Assembly (NCBI GenBank): GCA_003254885.1
Contig: QANT01000695.1
Location: forward strand, 1-26,494
Direction: 5' to 3'
Length of the DNA stretch: 26,494 nucleotides
Origin: Purshia tridentata
Taxonomy: Eukaryota; Streptophyta; Magnoliopsida; Rosales; Rosaceae
Below, piece by piece: positions 1 to 9,912 of the stretch (position 1 is the first letter of the stretch; each line of letters begins with the position of its first letter). The notes under the pieces were generated by a model. It was not told where the DNA came from and ran no database searches. It worked only from the letters and a program-made list of their open reading frames with translations. A program made the translations under genes and the position numbers.

Positions 1-484
1 TTTTTTTTTTTTTTTCTAGTTTTGAACACTGTAATGCAACTACTGATTTGGAAAAAATGTGTGATTTTTTTAGTATATGTGTGACAATATCTGTTTAAGT
101 TTTTTTAGATACTAACAATCAGTATCTGTGTGACAGTATCTGTTTAGGTTTTTACAAATACTAAAATCATTATCTATCACACAATTATTGGATAGTGTCT
201 AATATATTACCACAACTGTGTAACCTTTTTCGATTTAAAATTGGCATATTAGACACTACCTAACTATGTATAATATGCACATTAACTGATAATGTCTGAT
301 ATGCATACTGCTTGACAGTGTCTAATATGTTTCTGAAACTGTGTGACAATTTTTGATTTAAAATCAGCATACTAGACATTGGCAGTGTCTATATGTTTTT
401 GAAAGTATGCAAAAATTTTCAATTCAAAAACACTGTCTAATATGTACACTACATGTGTTTAATATGCATCTTAAACTAGAGGAT
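1..484. repeat. AT-rich region with diverged short repeats
   Basis: The region starts with a run of T and ends next to a long run of A. Two imperfect tandem copies of about 49 bp lie at 79-127 and 128-175; both contain GTGTGACA(A/G)TATCTGTTTA. Further on, short motifs such as GTGTCTAATATGT recur irregularly on both strands (around 195, 247, 315, 375 and 430). No reading frame of note is present. It may be the remnant of a non-autonomous transposon or a decayed minisatellite; I cannot assign a family. Confidence 0.4.
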
Positions 485-485
485 N

Positions 486-525
<40 letters not shown>
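486..525. repeat. Poly(A) run next to a single N
   Basis: Forty consecutive A follow a single N at 485. This could be a retroposed tail or simple-sequence DNA, but the adjacent N marks an uncertain assembly join, so the true length is unknown. Confidence 0.7.
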
Positions 526-528
<3 letters not shown>

Positions 529-640
529 TATACATTGCTGTAGTTAAAAAAGAATAAAAGGAACAAAAAACTGACGCATTATTGATATGCATATTAAACA
601 AGATGATGAAAAGAAACAAGATGATAAGGAAAAAATAGGA

Positions 641-1299
641 AAAAAAAAAAAAAAACCCTTACACATTATTCTGAAGCATGGTTTGGGTTATCATGGGATG
701 CCTTTTAGGGCTAGTTTGGTTCAAGTTTTGGAGGCCTGGAAATGGGAAATCAATTTCATTCCTACGTTTGGCAAGTGCAGGGAAGGAAAATGGTTTCCTG
801 ACTCAAGAGAATCTGATGCCCCTATTGGGGGGAAAATGATACTCTTGCTCAAGCTTGGGTTTTGTTTTCCCCCTCTTGGGAAAGCATTTATTACTTATTA
901 TATTTACCAAACTAACCTTAATATTTTATTAAATTAATTAAAATAAATATTACTTTTGTTTAATAAATAAGGGTATAATTGAGAAATTATACTAGTTTCC
1001 TTTTCTTTTCCTGCACAAACCAAACAATGGAATGACAATAAAAAGGGAATTCGTAGTTTACTTTCCCAATATTACCAAACAGGGGAATGTAATCTTACAT
1101 TCTATTTCCTTTAGAAAAGGCATATGAATTGATTTCCTAGGAAATCAATTCCACGAACCAAACGGGCCCTTAAAGTTTTCTTATGCTATGTCTTTATGAC
1201 ATTAAAAAAAAAAAAACCTTACACATTATTCTGAAGCATGGTTTGGGTTATCAATTGATGCCTTTTAAAGTTTTCTTATGCTATGTCTTTACGACATTA
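641..1299. repeat. Direct duplication, one copy split by a MITE
   Basis: A segment of roughly 100 bp occurs twice. Copy A is 641-707 joined to 1170-1203; copy B is 1204-1299 and is uninterrupted. Shared landmarks are ACACATTATTCTGAAGCATG, GATG then CCTTTTA, and TTTTCTTATGCTATGTCTTT. Copy B keeps a single TTA at the place where copy A carries 462 bp of extra DNA flanked by TTA on each side. The duplication therefore preserves an empty site for the MITE at 708-1169. Confidence 0.8.
708..1169. mobile_element. PIF/Harbinger (Tourist-like) MITE
   Basis: The terminal inverted repeats are GGGCTAGTTTGGTTC on the left and the complement of GAACCAAACGGGCCC on the right, with two mismatches. Both ends are flanked by TTA (705-707 and 1170-1172), the target duplication expected for PIF/Harbinger. 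The empty site in copy B of the surrounding duplication supports these exact borders. The 462-bp element has no transposase reading frame and would depend on an autonomous relative. A second, partial copy of the family lies at about 2776-3034. The longest reading frame across its left border (587-937) looks like chance. Confidence 0.8.
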
Positions 1300-1657
1300 A
1301 ATTGACCTTTCTCTTTGAAAATTTATTTGGCCCATCCAGCTTAGTACGACCAATTCTCGCACGTAGTATATATGTGAGGCCTATTATAGAAAGAGTGAAC
1401 CCCACAACTACAATGCAAGAGCTAGCCTCACAGATTCTGTTTTTTGTTTTTACCTTCTTAAATTTCATTTTGGCCATTGAAGAAAAGAAAAAGAAAAAGG
1501 TCAATGATCATTTTCCCAAATAGCATCCCAGCCAGCTCCCCTCTCACAACAACCCATGATGGCCCTTTGGTTCTTAGACACATGTAGCTTTATCCCATTT
1601 AATTTTAGCTTCTGGAAATAAGTATGGTGGCAAGGAAAGGTAAATATATCTACCATT
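1300..1657. other. Unannotated spacer
   Basis: Moderately AT-rich DNA in which I see no gene, terminal repeats or RNA. Short reading frames on both strands (81 and 71 codons) overlap each other antisense and show no family resemblance, so I treat them as chance. Confidence 0.5.
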
Positions 1658-1726
1658 AAGCACGGTGGCAAGAATGGTAATATATCTATATNAAGCACGG
1701 TGGCAAGAATGGTAATATATCTATAT
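1620..1726. repeat. Tandem 34-bp repeat interrupted by an N
   Basis: The unit beginning AAGCACGGTGGCAAGAATGG occurs at 1658-1691 and again, identically, at 1693-1726, with a single N between them at 1692. A third, diverged copy (AAGTATGGTGGCAAGGAAAGG) precedes them from about 1620. The older copy suggests a genuine short tandem repeat. The perfect pair around the N may instead be an unmerged overlap of two contig ends. Confidence 0.65.
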
Positions 1727-1875
1727 TTTATGATTGGTTCTATTTATGCATAATTTCAAAAAATTTCATTTCAATCAATGGGTAAATCATTGACCCTTAT
1801 GGAATGTTAAATTATTTTTGTGATTTTTTTGTAATTGACCCTAAAATATATTCATTTATGTAATAAAGTATATTT
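1727..1875. other. AT-rich spacer
   Basis: AT-rich sequence with no gene or terminal repeat that I can support. Confidence 0.4.
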
Positions 1876-2775
1876 AGGGGTCGGCAATGAGCCGAGCCAA
1901 GCTAGCCCAGCCTTAATTTTTTGGGCTCGGGCCGGGCTCGGGCTTGGGCTTAAATACACAAGCCCGAGGCACGCCCGTCGGGCTTGGATCTTGCAGGCTT
2001 TTGGGCCAGGTCGGGCTAGGCCCAAACGGGCTTTTGGGTATTTTAGCTTCTTTTTGGTGTTTATTACATGAATATTAAACACAACTTAAGAAAAAAATTT
2101 AGTTTAATTTTGTCCAAACTTAACAAGTTCAGATATATTAGGCCTCATCAATTTTGGTTTTATATTTTATACTTATTAAATAAGAGTTTTAGTATATAAT
2201 ATTTAGGGAAGGTCCTAAACCCTTAACAATTGGAAGATTGAGGTTTGGGAAATTGGGGTTTGGGCAGTTGGGAGATTGACTAATTTAGGTGTAATTGTGG
2301 TTTCAATTGATCTAATTGAGGTTTCAAGTTCAATTGAGTAATTGACTAATTTAAGAGTAATTGAGTTTCAAATTTTCAATTGGGTAATTGATTATGTGAT
2401 TAGTAGATTACATAATACATAATACATATAAATTATAAATTATGCATTAATATATAAGTATGTTATAATTTATATTATGTAAATTTATAATTACAAGACT
2501 ATAAGTTATATATAATTTTATATAACTATATATTTAGTTATATAATTATATAAATTGTTATAGGAATTAAATTCAGGCCTAATTCAAGTCATTTTCTGGG
2601 CTTTGGGCTGGGCTTTGGGCGGGCCTTGGGCTTAAAGGGGATGACCCAAAGCTCACCTAAGAGACTTTCGGGCTGAGTTGGGCTGGTCCAAATTTCGGGC
2701 CTAATCGAGCTTTGGGCCCAATGGGTCGGGAGGGCTTCGGGTGGGCTTGGGGCCTTGGGTTTTTTGGTGACCCCT
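1876..2775. mobile_element. hAT-like non-autonomous element, GC-rich ends
   Basis: The left end reads AGGGGTCGGCAATGAGCC and the right end, complemented, AGGGGTCACCAAAAAACCC: imperfect inverted termini. Both subterminal zones (1876-2040 and 2585-2760) are packed with GGGCTCGGGC/GGGCTTGGGC words in inverted arrangement, while the middle (about 2080-2580) is very AT-rich and carries TATATAATTA-type simple sequence. This architecture resembles plant hAT-type MITEs with TAGGGGTG termini. I find no clear 8-bp target duplication, so the borders are approximate and the family call is tentative. Reading frames in the GC-rich ends follow the repeated GGGC words and are not genes. Confidence 0.45.
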
Positions 2776-3034
2776 AGGGAAAATAAAACCCTTACTGGAG
2801 TTTGGATTTTGGTCTCCTTAGGGAAAATAAGCATTTATTGCTTATTTTGTGGACTGAACTAACCCTAAAATTTTATTAAATTAATTGAAATGGAAAACTA
2901 AACCAATTTTATTCCCTATTCATGCACAAACCAAACAAGAAGATGAAAATGAAAAGAGAATAATTGGTTTACTTTTCCAACAAAGGCATAGAAATTGATT
3001 TTTCAAGAAATCAATTCCGCAAACCAAACGGGCT
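2776..3034. mobile_element. Partial copy of the 708-1169 MITE family
   Basis: The segment is collinear with the right half of the MITE at 708-1169: it shares GCATTTATT-CTTATT, AACTAACC, TTTTATTAAATTAATT, TGCACAAACCAAAC, GAAATCAATTCC and a terminal ACCAAACGGGC. The left half is missing or replaced by the hAT-like element. The right terminus ends near 3034 in GGGCTTTA, so a TTA target site is plausible but not proven. Confidence 0.6.
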
Positions 3035-3097
3035 TTATAGTTGTCTATGCTTCTATTTGATTATTCGGCTTTGTGGCAATATTTATCTATTTTTTAT

Positions 3098-3387
3098 CCA
3101 ATAATGCTAGGGATCCCACCTTATTTTTCCAACTTGTCTTTCCCATCTTACATGACATTCATACATTTGACATTAAAAAATAAAAAATATAACTAAAAGA
3201 GAAAAGGCAATACCCTATCCAATAAAGTAATAACACATAAAGTGGGAAAGAAAAGTTCATACATTGGAAATTAAAAAATAAATAAATAAAACCTCAAAAA
3301 AAAAGGAAATATATATCCAATAAAGTAATGACACATAAGGTGGAAAAGAAAAGTTAGGAAAATAAGGAAGGATCCCTAGCATTATGG
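3098..3387. mobile_element. Mutator-like MITE
   Basis: The ends form a long inverted repeat: CCAATAATGCTAGGGATCC on the left matches the complement of GGATCCCTAGCATTATGG on the right with a one-base length difference, and similarity continues inward (CCTTATTTT). The flanks are 9 bp each and differ at one position (ATTTTTTAT at 3089-3097, AATTTTTAT at 3388-3396), as expected for a Mutator-type target duplication. Inside, a block of about 38 bp containing CCAATAAAGTAAT and ACACATAA is repeated near 3219 and 3315. No coding capacity is seen in the 290 bp. Confidence 0.55.
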
Positions 3388-3396
3388 AATTTTTAT

Positions 3397-4104
3397 TAAT
3401 GTAATCTAATTCTTTCATTACTCTATTATTGCGCTTTATCACAAAATATATTATGATCAAATTATTTGATCCCACAAATATACTAGGAGTAAAAATTCTT
3501 AGACTCTTGAAAAAATTAATTGCGAGCTAGAACATCCTTAATCCTTTTTAAATCGATTGGGTGCTAGAAGTTCTTCAACTCTTATACAATCAAATGAGTG
3601 AAACCTCACTTGTTATACAATTTGTGAGGGCCTAAATATCTTCACATTTTATAAAAATCAGCGGAGGACATAAAGACTCTCAATCTTATACAAAGAACTT
3701 CAAATCTTATAAATCCAAATAAGCCCTAAAGATTCTCCATGCTTATACAATTAAATCAGAGCCAAGAGATCTCGGTTATATCGTTGTAAAGAGAAGATAC
3801 AGAACTTTACAAAGAATATAAGACTACAGAGTTAGGAAGTGGTTGGAGAGGTCAAAAGAAGAGCCAAAGTTGAGAAAAAAAAATTGCAAAAGTTGCAAAA
3901 AACAGGGGAGTTTGGGGAAGACAATGAACAGTAGCTGGCCGACCACCCCCATGCACACCGCCAGCATGTGGTGGAGGGTGCGATAGTTTTCGACAACTCC
4001 AGTCATGGGGAAAAGGTCCCTCCGCACTGTATCTTTTACGTTGAGTTCGATGGTGGCCTCTAATTTGCAATCTGAGACCTTGAACTTAGCGAGTGCACTA
4101 CACA
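3397..4104. other. Unrecognised spacer left of the Athila element
   Basis: From 3480 to 3830 the sequence contains loosely repeated words such as CTTATACAA and AGATTCT that suggest decayed repeat DNA. From about 3890 to 4104 it is less AT-rich, and the minus strand is open for 93 codons (3824-4105) with a mixed amino-acid composition in the first two thirds and a phenylalanine-rich tail. That frame runs into the LTR boundary and matches no family I know, so it could be an exon fragment or chance. Confidence 0.4.
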
Positions 4105-5697
4105 TGTTGTATGTTTTATTAGAGCCAAATAAAGTGTTAAAATCCGAGCTCTAATTTACTCGCAAGTGCACGAGTTGCGAAGTAGCAAAGCATGCAAATA
4201 ACGAGATCGATCCCTCAGAGAAGAGTATTGATGTGTAGATTACTACCTTAACTAATTTCAATTAAACTAAACACTACTCACACACACAATCAGGGGGTTT
4301 TGAAAGTTGTTTTTGAAACTAATAAAAATAACGTGCAAGACGTAGACCGAAATCAATATAATTAAAGCACTAGGGTTCAGATTACACCACTAGCACACTA
4401 CCTTGCATTCTTATGGAGTCCATCCAATCAATAACATGTATGTTCATAAAGTTTGACTACCAAAAGCTTTGGCTATTTCCTTTTGGCGTTATACCTTCCT
4501 TATGCATGTACTAAGAGCTTATCGGGCCTACCCTAGCAAGTTAACGTGCATGTTCCTAGATAAACTAGGGCAATCACCCATGCAAGAGTCATTAAGTTCT
4601 AAGAAGATGTCAAACACATAGACCACCTATCCAAAACAATGTACACAGTGCAAATCTATGATCCCTTCACCCAAAGATAGGTTTTTGGGCTATCTCCCTG
4701 CTGCCTATTGAAATTATCATCCTTTCGAGCTTATTTAATTTCACAACATAATCTAGATGCATTTAACCTAAGGTGATCAGTCAAAGGTGCCACACAAATA
4801 GAATCAATTTAAACAGAGATCCAAGATTTATGAACAAACATGTATTGAAATTCAACAATCCATAGGAAAATTAGGTAGCATGACTAGGGCTTCATCCTAG
4901 CCCTAGCTGTAAGTTAGCTAGACATACTTAACAATAAACTTAAAAGCATAATTAAAACTAAGAAAATAGAGAAGGAAAAAGGAAAGCAAGCCGTGGGCAG
5001 CAAGGTGTAGTGGCGGCTGGTGGCTTCACGGCGGCGGCTGGTGGTGCACGGCGGCAAGGCAGCAGCTCCTCTCCCTTGGGCGGCATCGGCAAGGCCTTGG
5101 CAAGACCAAGCTTCCTCTCCTCTTGGCTGGCCGAATTCCCCTCTCTTCTCTCTCTCTAAATTCTGAATTTCTGTGCAAAAGCTAATCCCCCAATTCTGAA
5201 GTATAATGGGGTTTATATAGGGAGGCTTTCCTTGGAGAAGAGGGAAAAGGAAATCACTAAAACTCAGGTTTTGGAGGCTAGGGTTTTGCGGCAACCCTAG
5301 GGCCTTGGCCATAAGCACATGCGGTTGCCCCTAGGGTTTTTAATCCCTTGGGCTTGCGGCACTTAAGCCCATGCTCCCTTGCGCATGCCTCTTAGGTGAT
5401 CCACTTCACTCTTTGCCCAACTGACTTTATAAAAGGTGGCCCACTACTCTTTGGAAGCTTCTAGAACACTTTCCTTAATGTTTCCTCATTCCCCTACGAA
5501 ATGATTTCAACTAGGGTTTTGTTTTCCTAGTTTGATTAGGAAATGTCTGAAAATAGCTCTTTTGGCTTCTTTTTCCTCATTTGCTCCAGAATACCTACAA
5601 AACACTAAAACAAACCAAAAGCACAGAAAATGCCAAGTTCTAGCATTCTAGGTTAAGGAGTTAGCATACGAAAGTGTGCAAAAATGCACACTTAACA
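4105..5697 (-). repeat. 3' LTR of the Athila-type element
   Basis: The repeat starts TGTTGTATG on the plus strand and ends TTAACA next to the polypurine tract, so it is bounded by the standard TG...CA. At 1,593 bp it matches 13315-15120 along its length. It lacks a block of about 172 bp that the other LTR carries after 14787; the deletion falls between two copies of TTTCCTAGTTT in U3. Sequence conserved with both other LTRs in the window includes CTCGCAAGTGCACGA near the outer end and the stretch around 4450-4600. A minus-strand TATA box lies at 5213-5219. Confidence 0.93.
5213..5219 (-). promoter_or_regulatory. TATA box of the 3' LTR
   Basis: The minus strand reads TATATAAACCCC here, followed by the U3/R transition region. 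The same motif occurs at the equivalent position of the other LTR (14399-14405), and a close variant occurs in the second LTR family at 20719-20726. Conservation in three LTRs supports a real core promoter. Confidence 0.7.
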
Positions 5698-5710
5698 CAC
5701 CCCCAAACTT
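5698..5710 (-). promoter_or_regulatory. Polypurine tract
   Basis: On the minus strand the bases directly before the 3' LTR read AAGTTTGGGGGTG, a polypurine tract of the type used to prime plus-strand DNA. It abuts the LTR with no spacing. Two further AAGTTTGGGGG copies occur upstream in the element. Confidence 0.85.
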
Positions 5711-6000
5711 AGGCTTTGCTAGTCCTCGAGCAAAGAAAACAAAACAAAGATGCAAACTGACTCTAAAAACGACTCTTCCCAACAAATGAATTCATGTATG
5801 CAGCTAGTATCAATTATCGCAAGCAAGGCACATATATAAGTTATTCATCGAATTCAAATGATAGCTACAATGCATACCCTACTTCTCCATTGTCCTCTAT
5901 ACTATCCTTTGCATAAACTCATGTGTTAGATAAATAGTCAAGATAAGTTATATACAAGTTAAATTCAACTCCAATCCTCACTAGACATACTCTCAGCAAT

Positions 6001-6201
6001 AAGCACTCAGAAATTGGGTTAATTTGTGTGCTCTCAGGTAATGTGACCATAATACACGCAGTTCACATATTAGCATTGAATAAGTAAGGCACAAATAGAA
6101 AGCACTCAGAAATTGGGTTAAATTGTGTGCTCTCAGTTATATGTGACAATAATACATGCAAGTTCACATATTAGCATTGAATAAATAAGGCACAAATAGA
6201 A
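6001..6201. repeat. 99-bp tandem duplication
   Basis: Copies begin at 6001 and 6100, both with AAGCACTCAGAAATTGGGTT, and share ATTAGCATTGAATAA and GGCACAAATAGAAAG. They differ by a handful of substitutions and small indels, so the duplication is not an exact assembly overlap and has had time to diverge. Confidence 0.85.
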
Positions 6202-6663
6202 AGAATGTGATCTCATGAATGAATGCCAATGAACTTTAAATGGAATCATCAGTCATATGCTTCTCTCTTATTCAATCTCCACACCAAGGATTACACCTTA
6301 CCTCGGATCATAAAGGACTTCTATGGGTTAAAATGAAGGCTTAGGTTTAGGTTATGGTATTGAAATGAAAGGTAGACACAATGGCTAGTGCTATGGAATT
6401 TGTAACATAATTAGGGCATACCTTGCTTATTTGCACTTCATAACTTGAATTTTAAACTTTTAGCTCTTCTTTTCACCGGCCTTTTGCTTCTTCTTTTGTT
6501 GACTTGTTCTCTTTTTTTTTTTTTTCTTGGCATCGGCATCGTCTTTTTGAGCACTTTTTCTTTTCTTTTGCTTCAAGTCATGCACAATCACTTATTTTTC
6601 ACCCTCCAATTCTTATGTAACCAAAAACCATAGTATAAGGGTAAACGGGATAGGGGGTGTAAC

Positions 6664-6674
6664 TCCCCCAAACT
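6664..6674 (-). promoter_or_regulatory. Internal polypurine-tract-like site
   Basis: The minus strand reads AAGTTTGGGGG, identical in its core to the functional tract at 5698-5710. It lies about 970 bp upstream of the 3' LTR. It might prime extra plus strands during reverse transcription; this is inferred only from the motif. Confidence 0.45.
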
Positions 6675-7002
6675 TAGGGTTAAGTACAGGTGTTTGGTGA
6701 CAAAGAAAAGGTTAATTTAAGGCTCAAAGTGGCTAGCTAGCGGTAAAACAATGTGGTTGGCTTTTCGGCTAAAAGGTAAAGAAACATGGCCTAAGATCAT
6801 CTCCTTGGCACAATGTAGTCTCTATATGCTTCACAAGGAATAAGCGAGAAGTTCTAACAAGAATGATTCAAAATGTGTGCATTTCAAGTGTATGACCAAA
6901 TGAATGAATAATGAGATCAAAACAACGACTTAAATGACAAAAAATAAGATTAGAATGGTGTGCACTCAAAAATTGAAGTACAGGCTCAATAGCTCACAAG
7001 GT

Positions 7003-7340
7003 CATATAAGTCTACTCTAACAAGTATAAAACATACTTAACATGGATATCACTACATAAGTTCATAAAAAGGAAATATAGATCACATGGAGTTGTAAAAT
7101 ACACATGCAACATCAAGTGAACAAGATGAATAGTGGGAACTGGTGCAGGGCTAACAATGCAAGTCTACAGCCATACAAGTCTACTCTAACAAGTATAAAA
7201 CATACTTAACATGGATATCACTACATAAGTTCATAAAAAGGAAATATAGATCACATGGAGTTGTAAAATACACATGCAACATCAAGTGAACAAGATGAAT
7301 AGTGATAACTTGTGCAGGGCTAACAATGCAAGTCTACAGC
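7003..7340. repeat. 169-bp tandem duplication
   Basis: Two copies begin at 7003 (CATATAAGTCTACTCTAAC) and 7172 (CATACAAGTCTACTCTAAC) and run through GATATCACTACATAAG and GTGCAGGGCTAACAATGC. They are nearly identical; differences are visible at the start and around 7136-7142 versus 7305-7311. Confidence 0.85.
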
Positions 7341-7556
7341 CATACAATCATGTCAAGTGTTGGGAAACCTTAAAAACACATGTTGCAAGAGCCCTAGAGA
7401 GTTAAATCCAAACTGAAATTGACTCAACACTCAAGGAATTGCCTTTTCATTTAGTACCCACCAGAGCAACCCTAATGCAATTAGGATTGAATCTTAGGGG
7501 TTTTGGATTCTAAAAAAAACCTTTTTTTTTTTTTTTTCAACACTAAATTAAAGCCT

Positions 7557-7570
7557 TTCCCCCCAAACTT
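7557..7570 (-). promoter_or_regulatory. Internal polypurine-tract-like site after pol
   Basis: The minus strand reads AAGTTTGGGGGGAAA about 200 bp downstream of the integrase stop. With 6664-6674 and 5698-5710 it makes three copies of the same purine core in one element. Some Athila-like elements are, as I recall, described with a purine tract ahead of the env position, which would fit this location. Confidence 0.5.
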
Positions 7571-7772
7571 AACTGAAACATTGTCCTCAATGTTTAAAGA
7601 ACTATGCCTGCAATGCTCAACTAAATAAGGGAAGTGCAATGCAAAGACAAAAACTTTCAACTACAGGAACAGAAGCGTACCTTTGTGCCATGTGGTTGGT
7701 TATGTCCTCCAAAGCTTGGGTTGCCTCCCAGTAGCGCTAAGTTTTACGTCTTCAGCCAGACACGATCATCCA

Positions 7773-8402
7773 CTAAAATGTGATGTTCTCCTCCTCCAAA
7801 TCCACATCCGCCTCCAAATATCGCTTGAGGCGATGACCATTTACTGTGAATGTTGCCCCATGTTGGAGGTTCTTGATTTCTACGGCTCCATAAGGAAACA
7901 CCCTGACCACTTCGTATGGACCAGTCCATCGTGAACGCAGCTTCCTAGGGAACAGTCGTAACCTGGAATTAAAGAGCAAGACCTTCATGCCTACAGCAAA
8001 CTCTTTCGGTACCAATTTCTTGTCATGGTAGCGCTTTGTCCGTTCCTTGTACAACTTCGCATTTTCATACACAAAGTGCCGGATCTCCTCCAATTCACCA
8101 AGTTGTAACTTCCTTTGGTTCCCAGCGCTTTGAAGGTCAAAGTTCAGCATCTTAATTGCCCAAAATGCTCTATGCTCAAGCTCAACCGGCAAGTGGCATG
8201 CTTTTCCATAAATCAAACGGTAGGGCGACATCCCAATTGGTGTCTTGTATGCCGTACGGTAAGCCCATAAAGCATCATTCAGCTTAGTAGACCAGTCCTT
8301 TCGGTTCAAATTCACAGTCCTTTCTAGAATGAACTTGATCTCACGGTTAGAGATTTCCACCTGCCAATTGGTCTGTGGATGATATGGGGTTGCCACTTTG
8401 TT
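7773..8402 (-). pseudogene. Integrase C-terminal part, frame-shifted from the core
   Basis: This is the downstream part of the Athila integrase. It includes a second copy of the PYHPQTN motif (as [11 protein letters not shown]), then [16 protein letters not shown] and [15 protein letters not shown], typical of the end of the gypsy integrase core, followed by a C-terminal DNA-binding region with RWTGPYEV and a basic segment. It ends at a TAG at 7773, followed by the non-coding post-pol region. It should be continuous with the upstream pol frame, but a 46-bp duplication (8357-8402 and 8403-8448) separates them and shifts the frame. The lineage call is secure; the fragment cannot be expressed as one product with the rest of pol. 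Confidence 0.88.
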
Positions 8403-9912
8403 CCACCTGCCCATTGGTCTGTGGATGATATGGGGTTACCACTTTGTGGTGCACTCCATACTTCGTCATTAATTGGCTAAATAGCTTGTTGCAGAAATGA
8501 GTGCCACCATCGCTAATTATCACTCTTGGAGTGCCAAACCGTGCGAAGATGTGATTCTTGATAAAACTGAGGACAACCCTTGCATCGTTTGTTCTTGTGG
8601 CGATGGCTTCTACCCACTTGGATACGTAATCCACTCCTACCAGTATGTACTCATAACCAAATGAAGATGGAAATGGTCCCATGAAATCTATTCCCCATAC
8701 ATCAAAGATTTCCACTTCAAGTATGTAGTTCAAGGGCATCTGATTCCGTTGATTTATATTTCCCATTTTCTGGCACCTATCACAAGTCTTGTAAAAGCTT
8801 TGACAATCTCGAAAAATAGAGGGCCAGAAAAAACCTGATTGAAGAATCTTGTATGCTGTTTTGGTTGCTCCGCCATGTCCTCCACATTCAGTTCCATGAC
8901 ACATTTCAATCACATGTCTCTGCTCACTTTCGGGTACACATCGACGAACGAGTTGATCAGCTCCAAACTTGAACAAATAAGGGTCATCCCACACATATTG
9001 CCTAGCATCATGCAGAAACTTCTTCCTTTGCACTCTTGTTAGCTCATCCGGCATCACCCCACTTGCTAAGTAGTTTGCTATATCAGCATACCAAGGGAGT
9101 TCTTCATCAATAATAAACAGCTGCTCGTCAGGAAATGACTTTCTCAGGGGCAGTGTATCCTCTTCAGCTTGCTCCACGTTCACTAATCTGCTCAAATGGT
9201 CAGCAACCACATTCTCACATCCCTTTTTGTCTTTGATCTCTATGTCAAATTCTTGAAGGAGTAGGGTCCATCTTATCAGCCTCGGCTTGGCATCTTTCTT
9301 GTGCAATAAGTACTTGAGAGCTGCATGATCTGTGTAAATAGTGATTTTGGACCCTATCAGGTAACTTCGAAATTTCTCCAAGGCAAAGATCACGGCCAAC
9401 ATCTCTTTCTCAGTTGTGGAATAGTTCAGTTGTGCATCATTGAGAGTTCTACTTGCATAATATATCACATATGGCAACTTGTTGACTCTCTGTCCTAGCA
9501 CAGCTCCAATCGCATAATCGCTTGCATCGCACATGAGTTCAAAGGGTAAATCCCAATCTGGTGGTCTGATGATTGGAGCAGTGGTGAGTAACTTTTTCAA
9601 CTTGTTAAATGCATTGAGACACTCCTTATCTACTTCAAAACTAACTTCCTTTTGCAGCAGCTTGCACAGAGGCCTTGAGATCTGGGAAAAATCCTTGATG
9701 AATCTTCTATAAAATCCTGCATGTCCCAGAAAACTCCTCACCTCCTTCACACTTGAGGGTGGTGGCAACTTCGTTATCACGTCAATCTTTGCTTTGTCCA
9801 CCTGTATTCCATCCTTCGAGATGATGTGGCCGAGAACAATTCCTTGTTGCACCATAAAGTGGCATTTTTCCCAGTTCAACACTAGGTTGGCTTCTTGACA
9901 CCTTTGTAGCAC
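8347..9912 (-). pseudogene. RT C-terminus, RNase H and integrase core
   Basis: This segment continues pol in the same frame as the upstream part, from which it is separated only by a TAG at 9916-9918. Residues 1-75 complete the RT thumb and connection. RNase H follows at about 100-245 with the acidic residues expected in [31 protein letters not shown] and VVADHLSRL. The integrase zinc domain (H, H and a CDRCQ pair) lies around 330-385. The catalytic core has its first Asp in WGIDFMGP, the second in IISDGGTHF and the Glu in [10 protein letters not shown], so the D,D,E triad is present. The reading frame then leaves the family sequence because of the 46-bp duplication and ends after about 14 unrelated residues. 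Confidence 0.92.
8357..8448. repeat. 46-bp tandem duplication in integrase
   Basis: Copies at 8357-8402 and 8403-8448 share CCACCTGCC, ATTGGTCTGTGGATGATATG and CCACTTTGT and differ at a few bases. Because 46 is not a multiple of three, the duplication breaks the integrase frame just after the catalytic Glu. Confidence 0.9.

Larger units (their letters stand above)
5711..7772 (-). other. Athila post-pol region (env-like position), non-coding
   Basis: In Athila elements the interval between integrase and the 3' LTR can hold an env-like ORF. Here the 2.06 kb has no minus-strand frame of meaningful length, so such an ORF is either lost or never present. What remains are two internal purine tracts (6664-6674 and 7557-7570), tandem duplications (6001-6201 and 7003-7340), T-rich runs at 6511-6524 and about 7520-7537, and, just after the integrase stop, a minus-strand GGGAGGCAACCC motif near 7731. 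Similar post-pol motifs are common in plant gypsy elements as far as I recall. The plus-strand frame at 6445-6633 is low-complexity leucine and phenylalanine and not a gene. Confidence 0.7.

Noticed and set aside
587..937. 116-codon plus-strand reading frame
   Set aside because: It runs from simple A-rich DNA into the MITE at 708 and has Lys-run composition without family resemblance.
1852..2082. Overlapping reading frames on both strands in GC-rich DNA
   Set aside because: Both are products of the repeated GGGC words at the hAT-like end.
3824..4105. 93-codon minus-strand frame as a possible host exon
   Set aside because: No recognisable domain, splice context or homologue; it ends in low-complexity Phe-rich sequence and starts at the LTR border. 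Kept only as a note in the spacer entry.
4914..5318. 134-codon frame in the 3' LTR, and its counterpart at 14187-14549
   Set aside because: The frames differ between the two LTRs and cover U3/R sequence; they reflect GC-rich LTR composition.
6445..6633. Hydrophobic plus-strand frame resembling membrane segments
   Set aside because: Low-complexity Leu/Phe from T-rich sequence, antisense to the element, no support as an env remnant.
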